A DNA stretch of 64,000 nucleotides from Jaenimonas drosophilae. Its lineage: Eukaryota; Euglenozoa; Kinetoplastea; Trypanosomatida; Trypanosomatidae. Positions 9,554-18,396 of this stretch are shown here, piece after piece (positions within the stretch are counted from its first letter, which is position 1; the number at the start of each line of letters is the position of its first letter). A model generated the notes under the pieces. That model saw nothing but the letters and a program-made list of their open reading frames with translations, was not told where the DNA came from and made no database searches. The DNA lies in the NCBI GenBank assembly GCA_030849065.1, contig JASAON010001624.1:1-64000 (forward strand), given 5' to 3'. A program made the position numbers and the translations under genes.

Positions 9554-11896
9554 ATGGCACGCAACAAGGAACATAAGCAAAGATTTGGATCAAAACATGC
9601 CTTGGCAGAAAAGTCAAAAGGAAGGCAAGTTGGTACCGGTGCCAAATCCACCAGCATATCTATGGCTCAAACGAAAGAGCGAATGAAACAAGCAGCCGGA
9701 TCTTTGAGAGCAAAAAAAGCGAAAGCTGCGCTCGCGCAGAAGCGGCTCGGCAGTAGCTGTGGCATTCCTCGAATCATTGGAGTGATCCCAGCGAATGAAT
9801 CCGGAAACACTGATGAGGTTGTAAACGGGTTTTGCCGTTGCCTTGGGGCCGAACCGCCTGCATCGGACTTTGGGCCGATAACAGTCTCATCCAAGGAGAG
9901 GAGGGCAGCATTCACATTTATTTCGGAACGGAACTGCAACGATCAGGACTGTGTTGACGTTGCAAAAGTCGCTGATATTGTAGTGCTCACTCTTGATGCT
10001 TCCCAGGCTGTTCAAGAGACAATCAAAAATATCCAGGAGCAACTATTTGATGGTGAGGATGAAACACAGAGCATGGCCACAACCTGGTTTAGTGATGTTG
10101 GGCTCTGCATTACAGACTTCACACGAGATCTTGTCACTGCACTGAACTCTCAAGGCACATCCGGCGTGGTCGTAATTCTGCAGAACCTCCACACGTTTAC
10201 TGAGAAGCAGAAGCAGAAGGTGTTGAAAGTACATCAGCGGTACTTTTTATCAGTTCTTCATGATTCCTCAAGAGTCGCTGCTGTCGACGATGATACCGAT
10301 CTTGACAATATATTACGTCACATGCAAGTATGCAAGCTCCGTCAGCTGAAGTGGAGAGAACAGCATCCGTACTTTGCGGTGGAAGGAGCCATTTATGATG
10401 CGGACTTGCAGCAGCTCAAAGTTTGTGGACATCTTCGTGGAATGCCTCTATCCGCTCAGCAAATTGTGCACATCACCAATTACGGTTCTTACCAAGTTTC
10501 ATCAATTTCTCTGATCAAAAGCACAGAAGAGAAAGAGGTGCTTGACACCAGCGAGGAGAACCAAAGAGAGTCGTTACAGCAAGTTCAGGCAAATTCAACA
10601 CTTGAGGCCGATGGGCTTCCAACCGAAGATGATGTCCTCTATCACCAAGAAGAAGAAAAGATGCGAAAAATACGAGTACCTGCGGGAGTGTCAGAATACC
10701 AAGCAGCGTGGTATGATACGGAAGAAAATGCTGTTCATGAGGATGCGCTGGAATTCCATAGTGGCGGTGCCGATGATGAGGGTGAAATGGTTGAGGATGC
10801 AATGTCATACCGGACAACGCAAACCGACACAGATTTTCTGAAAGCTGAAGATGTTGTTCGACTGGAGAGAATGACCGATGAGGAGAGGGCTGCAGAAATG
10901 GAGCACCTCAAAGAGCTAAGTGAGGAAGAAGCGTGGAATCCAGATATGATTGATACTCCTATTGATATTCCTGCTCGTCAACGCTTTGCAAAGTACCGAG
11001 GCCTCAAGAGTTTCCATACGGGAAAGTGGGATCACACTGAAAATCTCCCAACTCACTACGCTTACATATACCGTCTCCAGGGGTACTCGCGTATCAAATC
11101 AGCTGCTCTGGAGAAGTGTAACAGTGGATGCACAGAAATTGGCCAGTTTATTGAGGTAACACTTGAGAGTGTTTCTCCTGATGTCTGGGAGAGCTGCCAG
11201 GATAGGCTTTTGATTGTTTCAGGCCAGCTCGAGCACGAACAAAAGTGGTCAGTGCTTCACTTCCAAGTTCAGCGCTGTAGTGAACACGACGAGCCAATAA
11301 AGTCGAAGACTCCAATGCTTGCCCACATTGGCTTTAGAAAATTTTACGTTTCTCCCCTCTTCAGCGACGTCAGCTCAGGGGACCGCACCAAGTTCTCGCG
11401 CTTTTTCCACGAAGGTGACAAGTTCAGGTTGGCCACATTCTTTGGACCCATCTCCTACAATCCATGTCCTATTCTTCTGTTTCAAGTGCCATCCCTGGAG
11501 GAGCAATCTGAGGGGCAACCATTGCGTCTTGCCTGTTTCGGTGGATCACTGCCTCCGAACCCGGATCTTCTTTTGTTGAAGAGAACGGTGCTGACTGGAA
11601 GAGTTGCGGTAATTCATAAGAAGCAAATTGTGGTCAAGTACATGTTTTTCAATGATGAGGATGTCAAGTGGTTTCAGCCAGTCGATCTGTACACAAAACT
11701 TGGAAGAAGAGGCAAGATTCTCAAGGCTGTTGGAATGCATGGTCTGTACAAGGCCGCTCTTAACGATCAGGTGATGCAACACGATGTAGTTTGCATGGAT
11801 CTGTTCAAGAGAGTATTCCCAAAGTGGACGACAGTTGCGTTTAACATTTGTGATATCGCGCAGTCTTCCCCCATCGATGCTAATGAAGATGAATGA
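9554..11896 (+). CDS. TSR1: Pre-rRNA processing protein TSR1
   Basis: This 780-residue protein belongs to the Tsr1/Bms1 family of 40S ribosome assembly factors. The N-terminus is very basic (MARNKEHKQRFGSKHA) and resembles the start of other Tsr1 proteins. A GTPase-like domain follows, but the P-loop expected near GIPRIIGVIPANESG is absent, as known for Tsr1. The middle is acidic. The C-terminal third has the conserved RYRGLKSF-type and WDHTENLP motifs and the FFNDEDVKWFQPVDLYTKLGRRG-type block (written in part) typical of the family. It should act in nucleolar and cytoplasmic maturation of pre-40S particles. I chose ATG 9554 because the upstream extension is hydrophobic and unlike Tsr1, begins with GTG, and is bypassed by the predicted acceptor at 9508. 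It is the first gene of the rightward polycistron. Confidence 0.92.
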   Translation: MARNKEHKQRFGSKHALAEKSKGRQVGTGAKSTSISMAQTKERMKQAAGSLRAKKAKAALAQKRLGSSCGIPRIIGVIPANESGNTDEVVNGFCRCLGAEPPASDFGPITVSSKERRAAFTFISERNCNDQDCVDVAKVADIVVLTLDASQAVQETIKNIQEQLFDGEDETQSMATTWFSDVGLCITDFTRDLVTALNSQGTSGVVVILQNLHTFTEKQKQKVLKVHQRYFLSVLHDSSRVAAVDDDTDLDNILRHMQVCKLRQLKWREQHPYFAVEGAIYDADLQQLKVCGHLRGMPLSAQQIVHITNYGSYQVSSISLIKSTEEKEVLDTSEENQRESLQQVQANSTLEADGLPTEDDVLYHQEEEKMRKIRVPAGVSEYQAAWYDTEENAVHEDALEFHSGGADDEGEMVEDAMSYRTTQTDTDFLKAEDVVRLERMTDEERAAEMEHLKELSEEEAWNPDMIDTPIDIPARQRFAKYRGLKSFHTGKWDHTENLPTHYAYIYRLQGYSRIKSAALEKCNSGCTEIGQFIEVTLESVSPDVWESCQDRLLIVSGQLEHEQKWSVLHFQVQRCSEHDEPIKSKTPMLAHIGFRKFYVSPLFSDVSSGDRTKFSRFFHEGDKFRLATFFGPISYNPCPILLFQVPSLEEQSEGQPLRLACFGGSLPPNPDLLLLKRTVLTGRVAVIHKKQIVVKYMFFNDEDVKWFQPVDLYTKLGRRGKILKAVGMHGLYKAALNDQVMQHDVVCMDLFKRVFPKWTTVAFNICDIAQSSPIDANEDE

Positions 11897-12069
11897 AAGA
11901 ATTTTCGGTTAATAACTGTCTCAAATAAACATGTAAGCGTTAACCTTTTCGTTTGCCATTACGATGCCTCAATTCAATCAGTGCAAATGTGGAAGACAAG
12001 TGCTAGAGTTCAATATCATCAATTTCTCAACTTTCAACCTCGTATTTCTTTCAGCTACTTGAAGTGTCA

Positions 12070-13629
12070 ATGCGTCGCATTTTTCAGTACCACGCGAGGG
12101 CTTCGCTGCGCCAAAGCTCCTACGCTGCAGGTTTCTTTCGCTTCAAAGTTGACCCCACGGAGCTATTCCCATACCCGTCGCACAAGCTGGACACAGAAGA
12201 ATGGGATAACATCCAATCTCTCATTGAGCAAATCCGCTCAAATGACAAGGATCTCAATACCACCGGATCCCGAATTGCGCCAGAATATGGCGGTCTGGGT
12301 CTTAGTCACACGGCGCATGCTCTTCTTTGCGAAGAGCTTGGGACGAGCGGTGGCAGTTCTGCTCTTACTGCTATCCAGCATGCCAGTTTGGCGCACTTTC
12401 TGCTCTCTACAGTTGGGACAAAGGAACTTAAGGGGAAATATCTTACTGCAATGTCTGACGGCACCATTTTTATGGGATGGGCTGTGCGCGAAAATTGCGG
12501 AAGTGATCTAAGTATGAACAAAACAGAAGCAGTACTAGAAGGCGGAAAGTATGTTCTCAGTGGGACGAAAGTTGCATTCTTTGCCAAAAGCTCGACTCAT
12601 TTTCTTGTATTAGCGAAGGCCAACACGCAGGCTGCCACTGAGGGTGGCCCCGCAGAGGTGAAGCGTAGCTCCTTCTTTGTTGTTCCCAAAGGAGAGACAG
12701 GAGTTTCGATTGATGAGACCAGCAATACCGTCACATTTCACAAGTCGCCTGCTGTTGATGTAATTGGAGCAATTGGGGAAGGTTTTCATGATGTATCCAT
12801 TGCGACACTGACAGAGCAGTACGCATATGCCGCAGCCTTGCTTGGGACGCTGAAAAGAGTGGTTCAGGAACTTCGAGATGCTGTTCCGGACAAGTGGGCT
12901 GTTAACACCATCGCATCGTGTGCTTGTAGCATGTATGCTATGGAGTCTGCACTGTACGCTTTGACCGCTAACCTTGATCTTCCAACAGAGGATATTTTGT
13001 TCGAGGCTTCTCTGGTGACGGCATTTATCCAATCCGCAACGAATGAGTGGCTCAGCACTCTGTCGACGGCAACACCAACCTCAAAAGTTCTGGAAGGCTG
13101 CTTCGCTAACGCTCGCTCGTTGCTTAGTATGATGGAGCCGACGGATTACCTATACGCGGTACCAACGTGCTGCGGTATTGAAGATTGCGGAGTGGCGTTC
13201 CAGGGATCATCAACCTTACAAATGATGCAGTCCCGGTTTGCACGCACAATTGGAATGAAGGAACGTATTCCTTTAAAACAGATCGATTGCTCTTTGATCG
13301 ACTCCGCTATCGTAAATTTCAGTAATGCGGTTGAAACTACATTTGTGCGCAATACCACTCAAGCACAGTACCAGCAGCTGATTCTCAACCGATTGGGCGA
13401 GGCGGCCAGTTTGCTGTACGTGGCATCTGCAACAGCTTCTCGCGCTGCGATGTGTGCCACTAAGCGACTGGCGACGGCAAAAACAGAGAAGGAGCTTGCC
13501 TCAGCATTCATCCTCACTGCGGTATCGCGCGCAAACTTTTTGTCCACTGAGTGCCAAAATACTGGCCTCACTGCTGACGATTCTTACATGCGTATTGCAC
13601 TGGAGCTCTGTGAGGATGCACTGAAATAG
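12070..13629 (+). CDS. Divergent acyl-CoA dehydrogenase of the VLCAD/ACAD9 type, catalytic Glu replaced
   Basis: The 519-residue product starts with a basic, Ser/Ala-rich presequence (MRRIFQYHARASLRQSS) fitting mitochondrial import. The order of blocks follows very-long-chain acyl-CoA dehydrogenase: PEYGGLGLS, the FAD-binding stretch around ENCGSD, the YVLSGTKVAFF strand, then the helical C-terminal region with NRLGEAASLLYVASA as in the VLCAD/ACAD9 tail. The usual FEGTND motif that carries the catalytic Glu reads FQGSST here, with Gln378 at that place, and the preceding Gly-rich motif is missing. It may therefore be inactive as a dehydrogenase. A structural role like the complex I assembly role of ACAD9 is possible but inferred. 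The acceptor AG is at 12053-12054. The upstream in-frame GTG at 12064 is not used as start. Confidence 0.85.
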   Translation: MRRIFQYHARASLRQSSYAAGFFRFKVDPTELFPYPSHKLDTEEWDNIQSLIEQIRSNDKDLNTTGSRIAPEYGGLGLSHTAHALLCEELGTSGGSSALTAIQHASLAHFLLSTVGTKELKGKYLTAMSDGTIFMGWAVRENCGSDLSMNKTEAVLEGGKYVLSGTKVAFFAKSSTHFLVLAKANTQAATEGGPAEVKRSSFFVVPKGETGVSIDETSNTVTFHKSPAVDVIGAIGEGFHDVSIATLTEQYAYAAALLGTLKRVVQELRDAVPDKWAVNTIASCACSMYAMESALYALTANLDLPTEDILFEASLVTAFIQSATNEWLSTLSTATPTSKVLEGCFANARSLLSMMEPTDYLYAVPTCCGIEDCGVAFQGSSTLQMMQSRFARTIGMKERIPLKQIDCSLIDSAIVNFSNAVETTFVRNTTQAQYQQLILNRLGEAASLLYVASATASRAAMCATKRLATAKTEKELASAFILTAVSRANFLSTECQNTGLTADDSYMRIALELCEDALK

Positions 13630-14003
13630 ATCTTCTCATGGCTGTAGCTCGGTGCACTTGTGATCTGTGACATGCGTAATCTCACCTCGATTACAATAAA
13701 AACAGGTGATGCTTCAATACTGTTTGCAGCGGCATGAGCCAACAACATAGGAACTCGCGAGATTGAGATGGACTCAGACTAATCAGCGCGCATCAAAACT
13801 TTCACACTTCCCTAATTGGGGTTGAGTAATTTAACGTCAAAGGGGCGTAGCTTTGGTCATTGAATGATTTGTGTGCTGATTGCCCTACTCTATCAACGAG
13901 TGTTACACCCAGGCTGTAATTGCTGCGCTGCTTCTTTTTGTTTCGCTTTTCTCGTTGTTGTATTGGCCCCCATCTTTCATTTTATCATTAGTTGTAATCG
14001 CAG
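13630..14003. other. Intergenic region with pyrimidine tract
   Basis: This is the 3' UTR of the ACAD gene and the 5' region of the next. A T-rich tract at about 13925-13960 (CTTCTTTTTGTTTCGCTTTTCTCG) followed by AGs before 14004 is a candidate trans-splice signal. No other feature is seen. Confidence 0.5.
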
Positions 14004-14504
14004 ATGTTGAGCCGCAGCGGGTGCTTTTGTATGCGGCACATCGGCCAGGATGTTCCAAAGAGGCACACACACTTCGTTCTTGAGTCGCGCCTGATGTATG
14101 AAAAGTCATTCCGTGATGAGTGGATGCGAAGTGTCTGTGAGGCAGTGTCCAAGCTAGATGAACCACTTGCTAAGACGATGTCGGGTACGCACCAACGGAT
14201 GTTTCAGCGAAAAGTTACGTGCTTTAGCTACAATCAATTTGGCCTTTTTCGTACTCCATATTACCGCTTGGCAAACGTGGATAGGTACCACGCGGTGCAG
14301 GGAACACCGGGAACTCGAGAGTGGGTTCCGTACGCAAATGTCTCCTACTGGACAATGAATAAAATGGTGAGGACTGGAAACCTTCTGGTTCATCGGGTGC
14401 ATTACAGGGGATGGGGAACCGATAAATCTCTCAATAAAGGTGGTTGGGAGCATCGCTGGAATAAGGTGATGCAGCGTAATGTTCTTCAATACAATCGTAT
14501 CTGA
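14004..14504 (+). CDS. Hypothetical protein, probably mitochondrial (166 aa)
   Basis: This is a basic protein rich in Arg, Tyr and Trp with no membrane segment. The N-terminus (MLSRSGCFCMRHIGQ) lacks acidic residues and could be an import presequence. The rest, with aromatic motifs such as NQFGLFRTPYYRLANVDRY and VHYRGWGTDKSLNKGGWEHRW, looks like the small lineage-specific subunits of kinetoplastid mitoribosomes or respiratory complexes. No family is recognised, and that assignment is inference. The ATG at 14004 is the first in frame, and a second one at residue 10 is possible. Confidence 0.75.
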   Translation: MLSRSGCFCMRHIGQDVPKRHTHFVLESRLMYEKSFRDEWMRSVCEAVSKLDEPLAKTMSGTHQRMFQRKVTCFSYNQFGLFRTPYYRLANVDRYHAVQGTPGTREWVPYANVSYWTMNKMVRTGNLLVHRVHYRGWGTDKSLNKGGWEHRWNKVMQRNVLQYNRI

Positions 14505-14683
14505 TGAGATGGAGCGCATGAACACACTGTTGATTTCGTTGAGCTGTGCTTGGCTCACCCACTTACCTGTTCACATCAGCTCTACTTCCTGACAACAACG
14601 ATGAGCTTGATGCTACGGTTGCTATGATTTTTCTCCACATCCTCCTGCTCATCGAAGATTCGCACTAGGGTAGAGTAGTCCGT

Positions 14684-15151
14684 ATGAATCCCCTTCAAAG
14701 AGTTGTTCGCGTTGGCTCGAAGGCAATGAAAAGAGTACGCATTAGCCAAGAAGACGTCACTGCCTTTGGGGGATTGATCGGTGACCATAATCCGATTCAC
14801 TCTGACAAGGATGCAGCTAGTGCAGCTGGGTTTCCGAATCCAATTTGCTACGGTATGCTCGCTGGATCACTGTTTTCTGGACTGATGGCTACGGAGATTC
14901 CTGGACCTAATACAGTGTATTTGTCTCAGAATTTGCGCTTTATTGCCCCTATTTTCATCGGGGATTCACTTCTGGTGACAGTTGAAGTTCTCCAGTTTCG
15001 CCGCAGCAGGGGCCTAATTGCTATGAAAACGCTCATCGTAAAGGAGGATCACGTATCGACGAACCACATTCACTGTATCGATGGTATCGCAGTGGGGTTA
15101 AATAAAGGAGTGCATTTCGAAGGTGAAAGTGAGTGGACCATTCAGAAGTAG
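14684..15151 (+). CDS. MaoC-like (R)-hydratase/dehydratase, copy 1
   Basis: This 155-residue protein has a single hotdog fold of the MaoC/(R)-specific enoyl-CoA hydratase family. The hallmark FGGLIGDHNPIHSD gives the catalytic Asp34/His39 pair, followed by AGFPNPICYGML. Members hydrate trans-2-enoyl thioesters or dehydrate 3-hydroxyacyl thioesters, for example in mitochondrial type II fatty acid synthesis. The length fits the single-domain members. Bases 14717-15004 are identical to 15382-15669 in the next gene, while the first ~11 codons and the last ~48 differ clearly. The ATG at 14684 is the first in frame. Confidence 0.9.
   Translation: MNPLQRVVRVGSKAMKRVRISQEDVTAFGGLIGDHNPIHSDKDAASAAGFPNPICYGMLAGSLFSGLMATEIPGPNTVYLSQNLRFIAPIFIGDSLLVTVEVLQFRRSRGLIAMKTLIVKEDHVSTNHIHCIDGIAVGLNKGVHFEGESEWTIQK
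14717..15004 (+). repeat. 288-bp block identical to 15382-15669
   Basis: Every base in this block matches the block 665 bp downstream, and identity stops abruptly on both sides inside the coding regions. It covers the catalytic core of both MaoC-like genes. Confidence 0.92.
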
Positions 15152-15348
15152 GGGGTTTCAGCCACTAATGGGTGTTTGATCGTTGAGTCGTGCATACTGC
15201 CTGGGGTTGGGAGTGAACGTGTGAGAGTAGTACTGAATCTGCTTTCACTGATCTCCATCGAGTCCGGATGGGATGCCTTGACTTTTCTACGTGGCGCGTT
15301 GAACAGGTAATCCACGTCACCGCTTTTCTTCTTTGGTTCCGCTGAAAG

Positions 15349-15813
15349 ATGTCACCTCACATTCTGACTATACAGGTGGGTTCGAAGGCAATGAAAAGAG
15401 TACGCATTAGCCAAGAAGACGTCACTGCCTTTGGGGGATTGATCGGTGACCATAATCCGATTCACTCTGACAAGGATGCAGCTAGTGCAGCTGGGTTTCC
15501 GAATCCAATTTGCTACGGTATGCTCGCTGGATCACTGTTTTCTGGACTGATGGCTACGGAGATTCCTGGACCTAATACAGTGTATTTGTCTCAGAATTTG
15601 CGCTTTATTGCCCCTATTTTCATCGGGGATTCACTTCTGGTGACAGTTGAAGTTCTCCAGTTTCGCCGCGACAAGGGTTTGATTGCGCTCAAAACATCCA
15701 TTGAACGAGTAGGCGAGGATGGTGAGACTCTCATGTGTATTGATGGTGTTGCCATTACTGTGAACAGAGGCTCACAGTTTGATGGCGACAGCGAGTGGTC
15801 AGTATGTGGGTAA
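15349..15813 (+). CDS. MaoC-like (R)-hydratase/dehydratase, copy 2
   Basis: This 154-residue tandem paralogue has the same catalytic Asp34/His39 pair and a core identical to copy 1 even at synonymous sites. The N-terminus (MSPHILTIQVG) and the C-terminal portion (from about DKGLIALK onward) differ, and the tail has VGEDGETLMCIDGVAITVNRG where copy 1 has VKEDHVSTNHIHCIDGIAVGL-type sequence. The divergent tails suggest different partners or localisation. The identical core points to recent gene conversion. The ATG at 15349 is the first in frame. Confidence 0.9.
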   Translation: MSPHILTIQVGSKAMKRVRISQEDVTAFGGLIGDHNPIHSDKDAASAAGFPNPICYGMLAGSLFSGLMATEIPGPNTVYLSQNLRFIAPIFIGDSLLVTVEVLQFRRDKGLIALKTSIERVGEDGETLMCIDGVAITVNRGSQFDGDSEWSVCG

Positions 15814-16071
15814 TTCTTTCTATATTTGACAACGATCAAATGAAGGGTACTATGCTGTTGTTTATCGAATTTCTTTCTGATGAACAGTTGTGACACGATC
15901 ATAGCTGCTCTCTCTGCGTTGCTTATATTTGCTTTGGAGAAACGATTGTGGCGGTGAACCTCTGTTTGTGACCAGGTGCGTGTCTTTCTTTGCTGATTGC
16001 TTGCTGTTTGAACAATTTGTTCGATTTCCCTTCTTCTCCCTCAATTGAGTACGATATACACTAGATAAGCC

Positions 16072-16401
16072 ATGCAGAGGTGTCGCCGTTTTCTGTTCAA
16101 TTCATTTGAACGAAACTGGAAGAGCAAGACTGTGTTTCCGCTTGAACAGCGAGGACGCTTTAACCTTGATGAAGCAGCTTCAGAGTTAGGCCTGGAGGAG
16201 GAATATGTAGCGTCTCTGTACAAGCCAATGCACTATACTTATGCCGTGAAGGGCCAGCACTACCCTGCTGAGCAGGGTCGAACAAGTCGGCCAGGATCGG
16301 TGGCTTCTTCACGAAGTCGCATGTTTCCATTGTACCGTCGTAATGGGCGTCTGGATCAGGAACTCCGAGTGCTAGACTGGCGTCGTGTAACTACGCAGTA
16401 G
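16072..16401 (+). CDS. Small basic hypothetical protein (109 aa)
   Basis: The product starts MQRCRRFLFNSFERNWKSK, a basic, aromatic N-terminus that could target mitochondria. An acidic helix around DEAASELGLEEEYVASLY follows, and then a basic tail. No domain is recognised. It lies in the correct strand and spacing for a gene of the polycistron, with a pyrimidine-rich stretch (about 16024-16041) upstream. It could be a small mitochondrial complex subunit. It is real as an ORF, but the function is unknown. Confidence 0.65.
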   Translation: MQRCRRFLFNSFERNWKSKTVFPLEQRGRFNLDEAASELGLEEEYVASLYKPMHYTYAVKGQHYPAEQGRTSRPGSVASSRSRMFPLYRRNGRLDQELRVLDWRRVTTQ

Positions 16402-16660
16402 GAGGCTAAAATAGTTTGTGGTACTTGGAGCCTTAGCTGTTTCAATTGCATTGAAACGCAGAGCTTTTTTCGCCTCCTGAAAGCTGTGGAATTTTCGTGA
16501 CTTACTTCCATTTTCTTTGCGTGCCGTGGAGTAGGTGCCACACCTTTAGGTAACTCTGTCGCTGAACAACTGAAGAAGGCCAATCTGTTACTGGAAGTAG
16601 TGCTAGCTTTACCGTTGACTATCGCTAGGTCAAAGTCAAGGAAAGCAGGGACCACACAAG

Positions 16661-18112
16661 ATGTTTCGTTGGGCTGTTGACACGACAGGAATCGACATAG
16701 ATGCGGATCTAATGCGCGAGCAGGAGCCTGTGAGTGTGCGCAGAACGTCTAGAACTCCTGTGTCAACTACCGAATGGGGAAAGGCGAAGGCAGAGCTCAA
16801 ATCAATTACTGATGCATCTCATCGGACTCTTGGGGAAGTCCACATTCTTCAGCGGCACGAACTTCTTGACGAGTTTCAACAGAAAGCTGAGAGGGCAGTT
16901 CTTCTATCTGGCAACGTTCCTCCGTCCATCACTCGACCGAATACATCGTCAACAGTCGAAGACGGTGATTCTGACGTAAATGTCACGGAGGAGAGTGGAA
17001 AGGATCTTCGGATCTTCACAACCTTTTTGAGCTCCACAAGTAAGCTCACAGCTGTGAATGTTACGATGAAACAGCAGTCTTACAAAGGCTTGGATATAGT
17101 GGCAGCATTCCTGCAGCAGGCCGTTGCTGTCGACGAACGTGTCAATCAACGGTTTTCTCTTAACCCACGATTGTACAAGCTGTTTATCGCCGATGAGTTC
17201 ACAGGTGAAGATGAGATGCCTGTGCAACTTGATTCTGTAGCCCTAGACTTTTCCCATTATGCCGTGCATCCACTTCCGGCAGCGAAACTGTTCCTCTTTC
17301 CACAGCGACAGGAGCTCCTTCCAATGGTAACGAATGATATTGACCTCACCGTCAATGTCCGCCCATCAGATCCTCAAGGAAAAGTGATTCAGCGTCGATG
17401 CTGCGTTCCCGCTGACTTGCTCGCAGAAAGCTTGGAGAATGTCATTACTCGGCGGCTTCCCGCTAGCGGCATCGTGGCGGGCTCTCTACGCATCATGTAT
17501 GGTCCACTAGAACTCAATATCAATGAGAGCTACAACTTTGGTGCAGGGTGTGGGCAGATGTCTTGCCCGATTGCTGAGCGTACCGTGCTCTCGCTCATTC
17601 GTTTTGGAGTTACAGAAGTTGTTGTTAGCGGTCGTTGTGTTGAGGAGTTTTCAGGGGCTTCGTTTGCGGATGTAGAAGATATTGTAGTTGAGATGGATGT
17701 GGAGCAGGCGCTTTCATTTCAGCAGTTCGAAGTTATTTTTATTAATGCATATGGGGCCCGTCAACAGCGGTTTCTTTGCATTGATGGTGAGCACCTTTAT
17801 ACGATGCGACCCTACTCTGTAGCCACCGACTCCGTGCCAAAAATGAGGGAGAGGATGATCAAGGATATCGAAGAGGTCAAACTGTATCCCAACAAACCTA
17901 AGTACATGGAGATCATTTACTGTGCTGAGTCTCGATTTGAGGAGGACCATTTCGAATGTACGACGCCGTACAACTGTGCAGTTGTCGATGAAAAGATTCG
18001 TTTGCTCCGCCGGGAGTTAAGGAAACGTGAGGCAGAGTCAACTCCAGAAGAGGCGCCTGTTGGAGTTGTGAAGCGCTTTTTGCATGGATTCAAGCTTGGG
18101 CTGTTTACGTAG
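16661..18112 (+). CDS. Hypothetical protein with a PH/TH1-like C-terminal domain (483 aa)
   Basis: The N-terminal ~110 residues are polar and probably disordered. A mixed region without hydrophobic spans follows. Residues ~360-465 resemble a PH-like or myosin-I-tail-like fold: a strand FEVIFINAYGARQQRFLCIDG, an IKDIEEVKL strand, MEIIYCAESRF, and a closing helix VDEKIRLLRRELRKRE. This architecture loosely recalls SIN1/AVO1, the TORC2 subunit with a C-terminal PH domain, but I cannot see a convincing CRIM domain, so that name is only a suggestion. It is likely cytosolic or membrane-associated through phosphoinositides. The ATG at 16661 is the first in frame. Confidence 0.7.
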   Translation: MFRWAVDTTGIDIDADLMREQEPVSVRRTSRTPVSTTEWGKAKAELKSITDASHRTLGEVHILQRHELLDEFQQKAERAVLLSGNVPPSITRPNTSSTVEDGDSDVNVTEESGKDLRIFTTFLSSTSKLTAVNVTMKQQSYKGLDIVAAFLQQAVAVDERVNQRFSLNPRLYKLFIADEFTGEDEMPVQLDSVALDFSHYAVHPLPAAKLFLFPQRQELLPMVTNDIDLTVNVRPSDPQGKVIQRRCCVPADLLAESLENVITRRLPASGIVAGSLRIMYGPLELNINESYNFGAGCGQMSCPIAERTVLSLIRFGVTEVVVSGRCVEEFSGASFADVEDIVVEMDVEQALSFQQFEVIFINAYGARQQRFLCIDGEHLYTMRPYSVATDSVPKMRERMIKDIEEVKLYPNKPKYMEIIYCAESRFEEDHFECTTPYNCAVVDEKIRLLRRELRKREAESTPEEAPVGVVKRFLHGFKLGLFT

Positions 18113-18396
18113 AGTGGGCTTGCCTGGTTGTTATCGCCGTGGTCGCTGTGAAGTTCACCAACAACCAATACCAATACGGATATCGCATATGCTACTGTAG
18201 TTCTTTTGACAAAGAGTACTTTGAGAAATCAATAAAATGCACCAGTGTAACTTTGTGCCTTCTTATCCCTGGCTCGATTTTCGAACAGCGTAGCCGCACT
18301 ACCAAGCCCCGCACCTAGGTCGCTGTTGTACACTCGTGAGAAGTGGTAGTATAGTTTTTTTTTCTGTGGATACGGCTGAATTTTACAAGAACAAAG

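Noticed and set aside
16661..18112. Firm naming as SIN1/AVO1
   Set aside because: Only the C-terminal PH-like region is suggestive; no clear CRIM domain was seen, so the name was not assigned.
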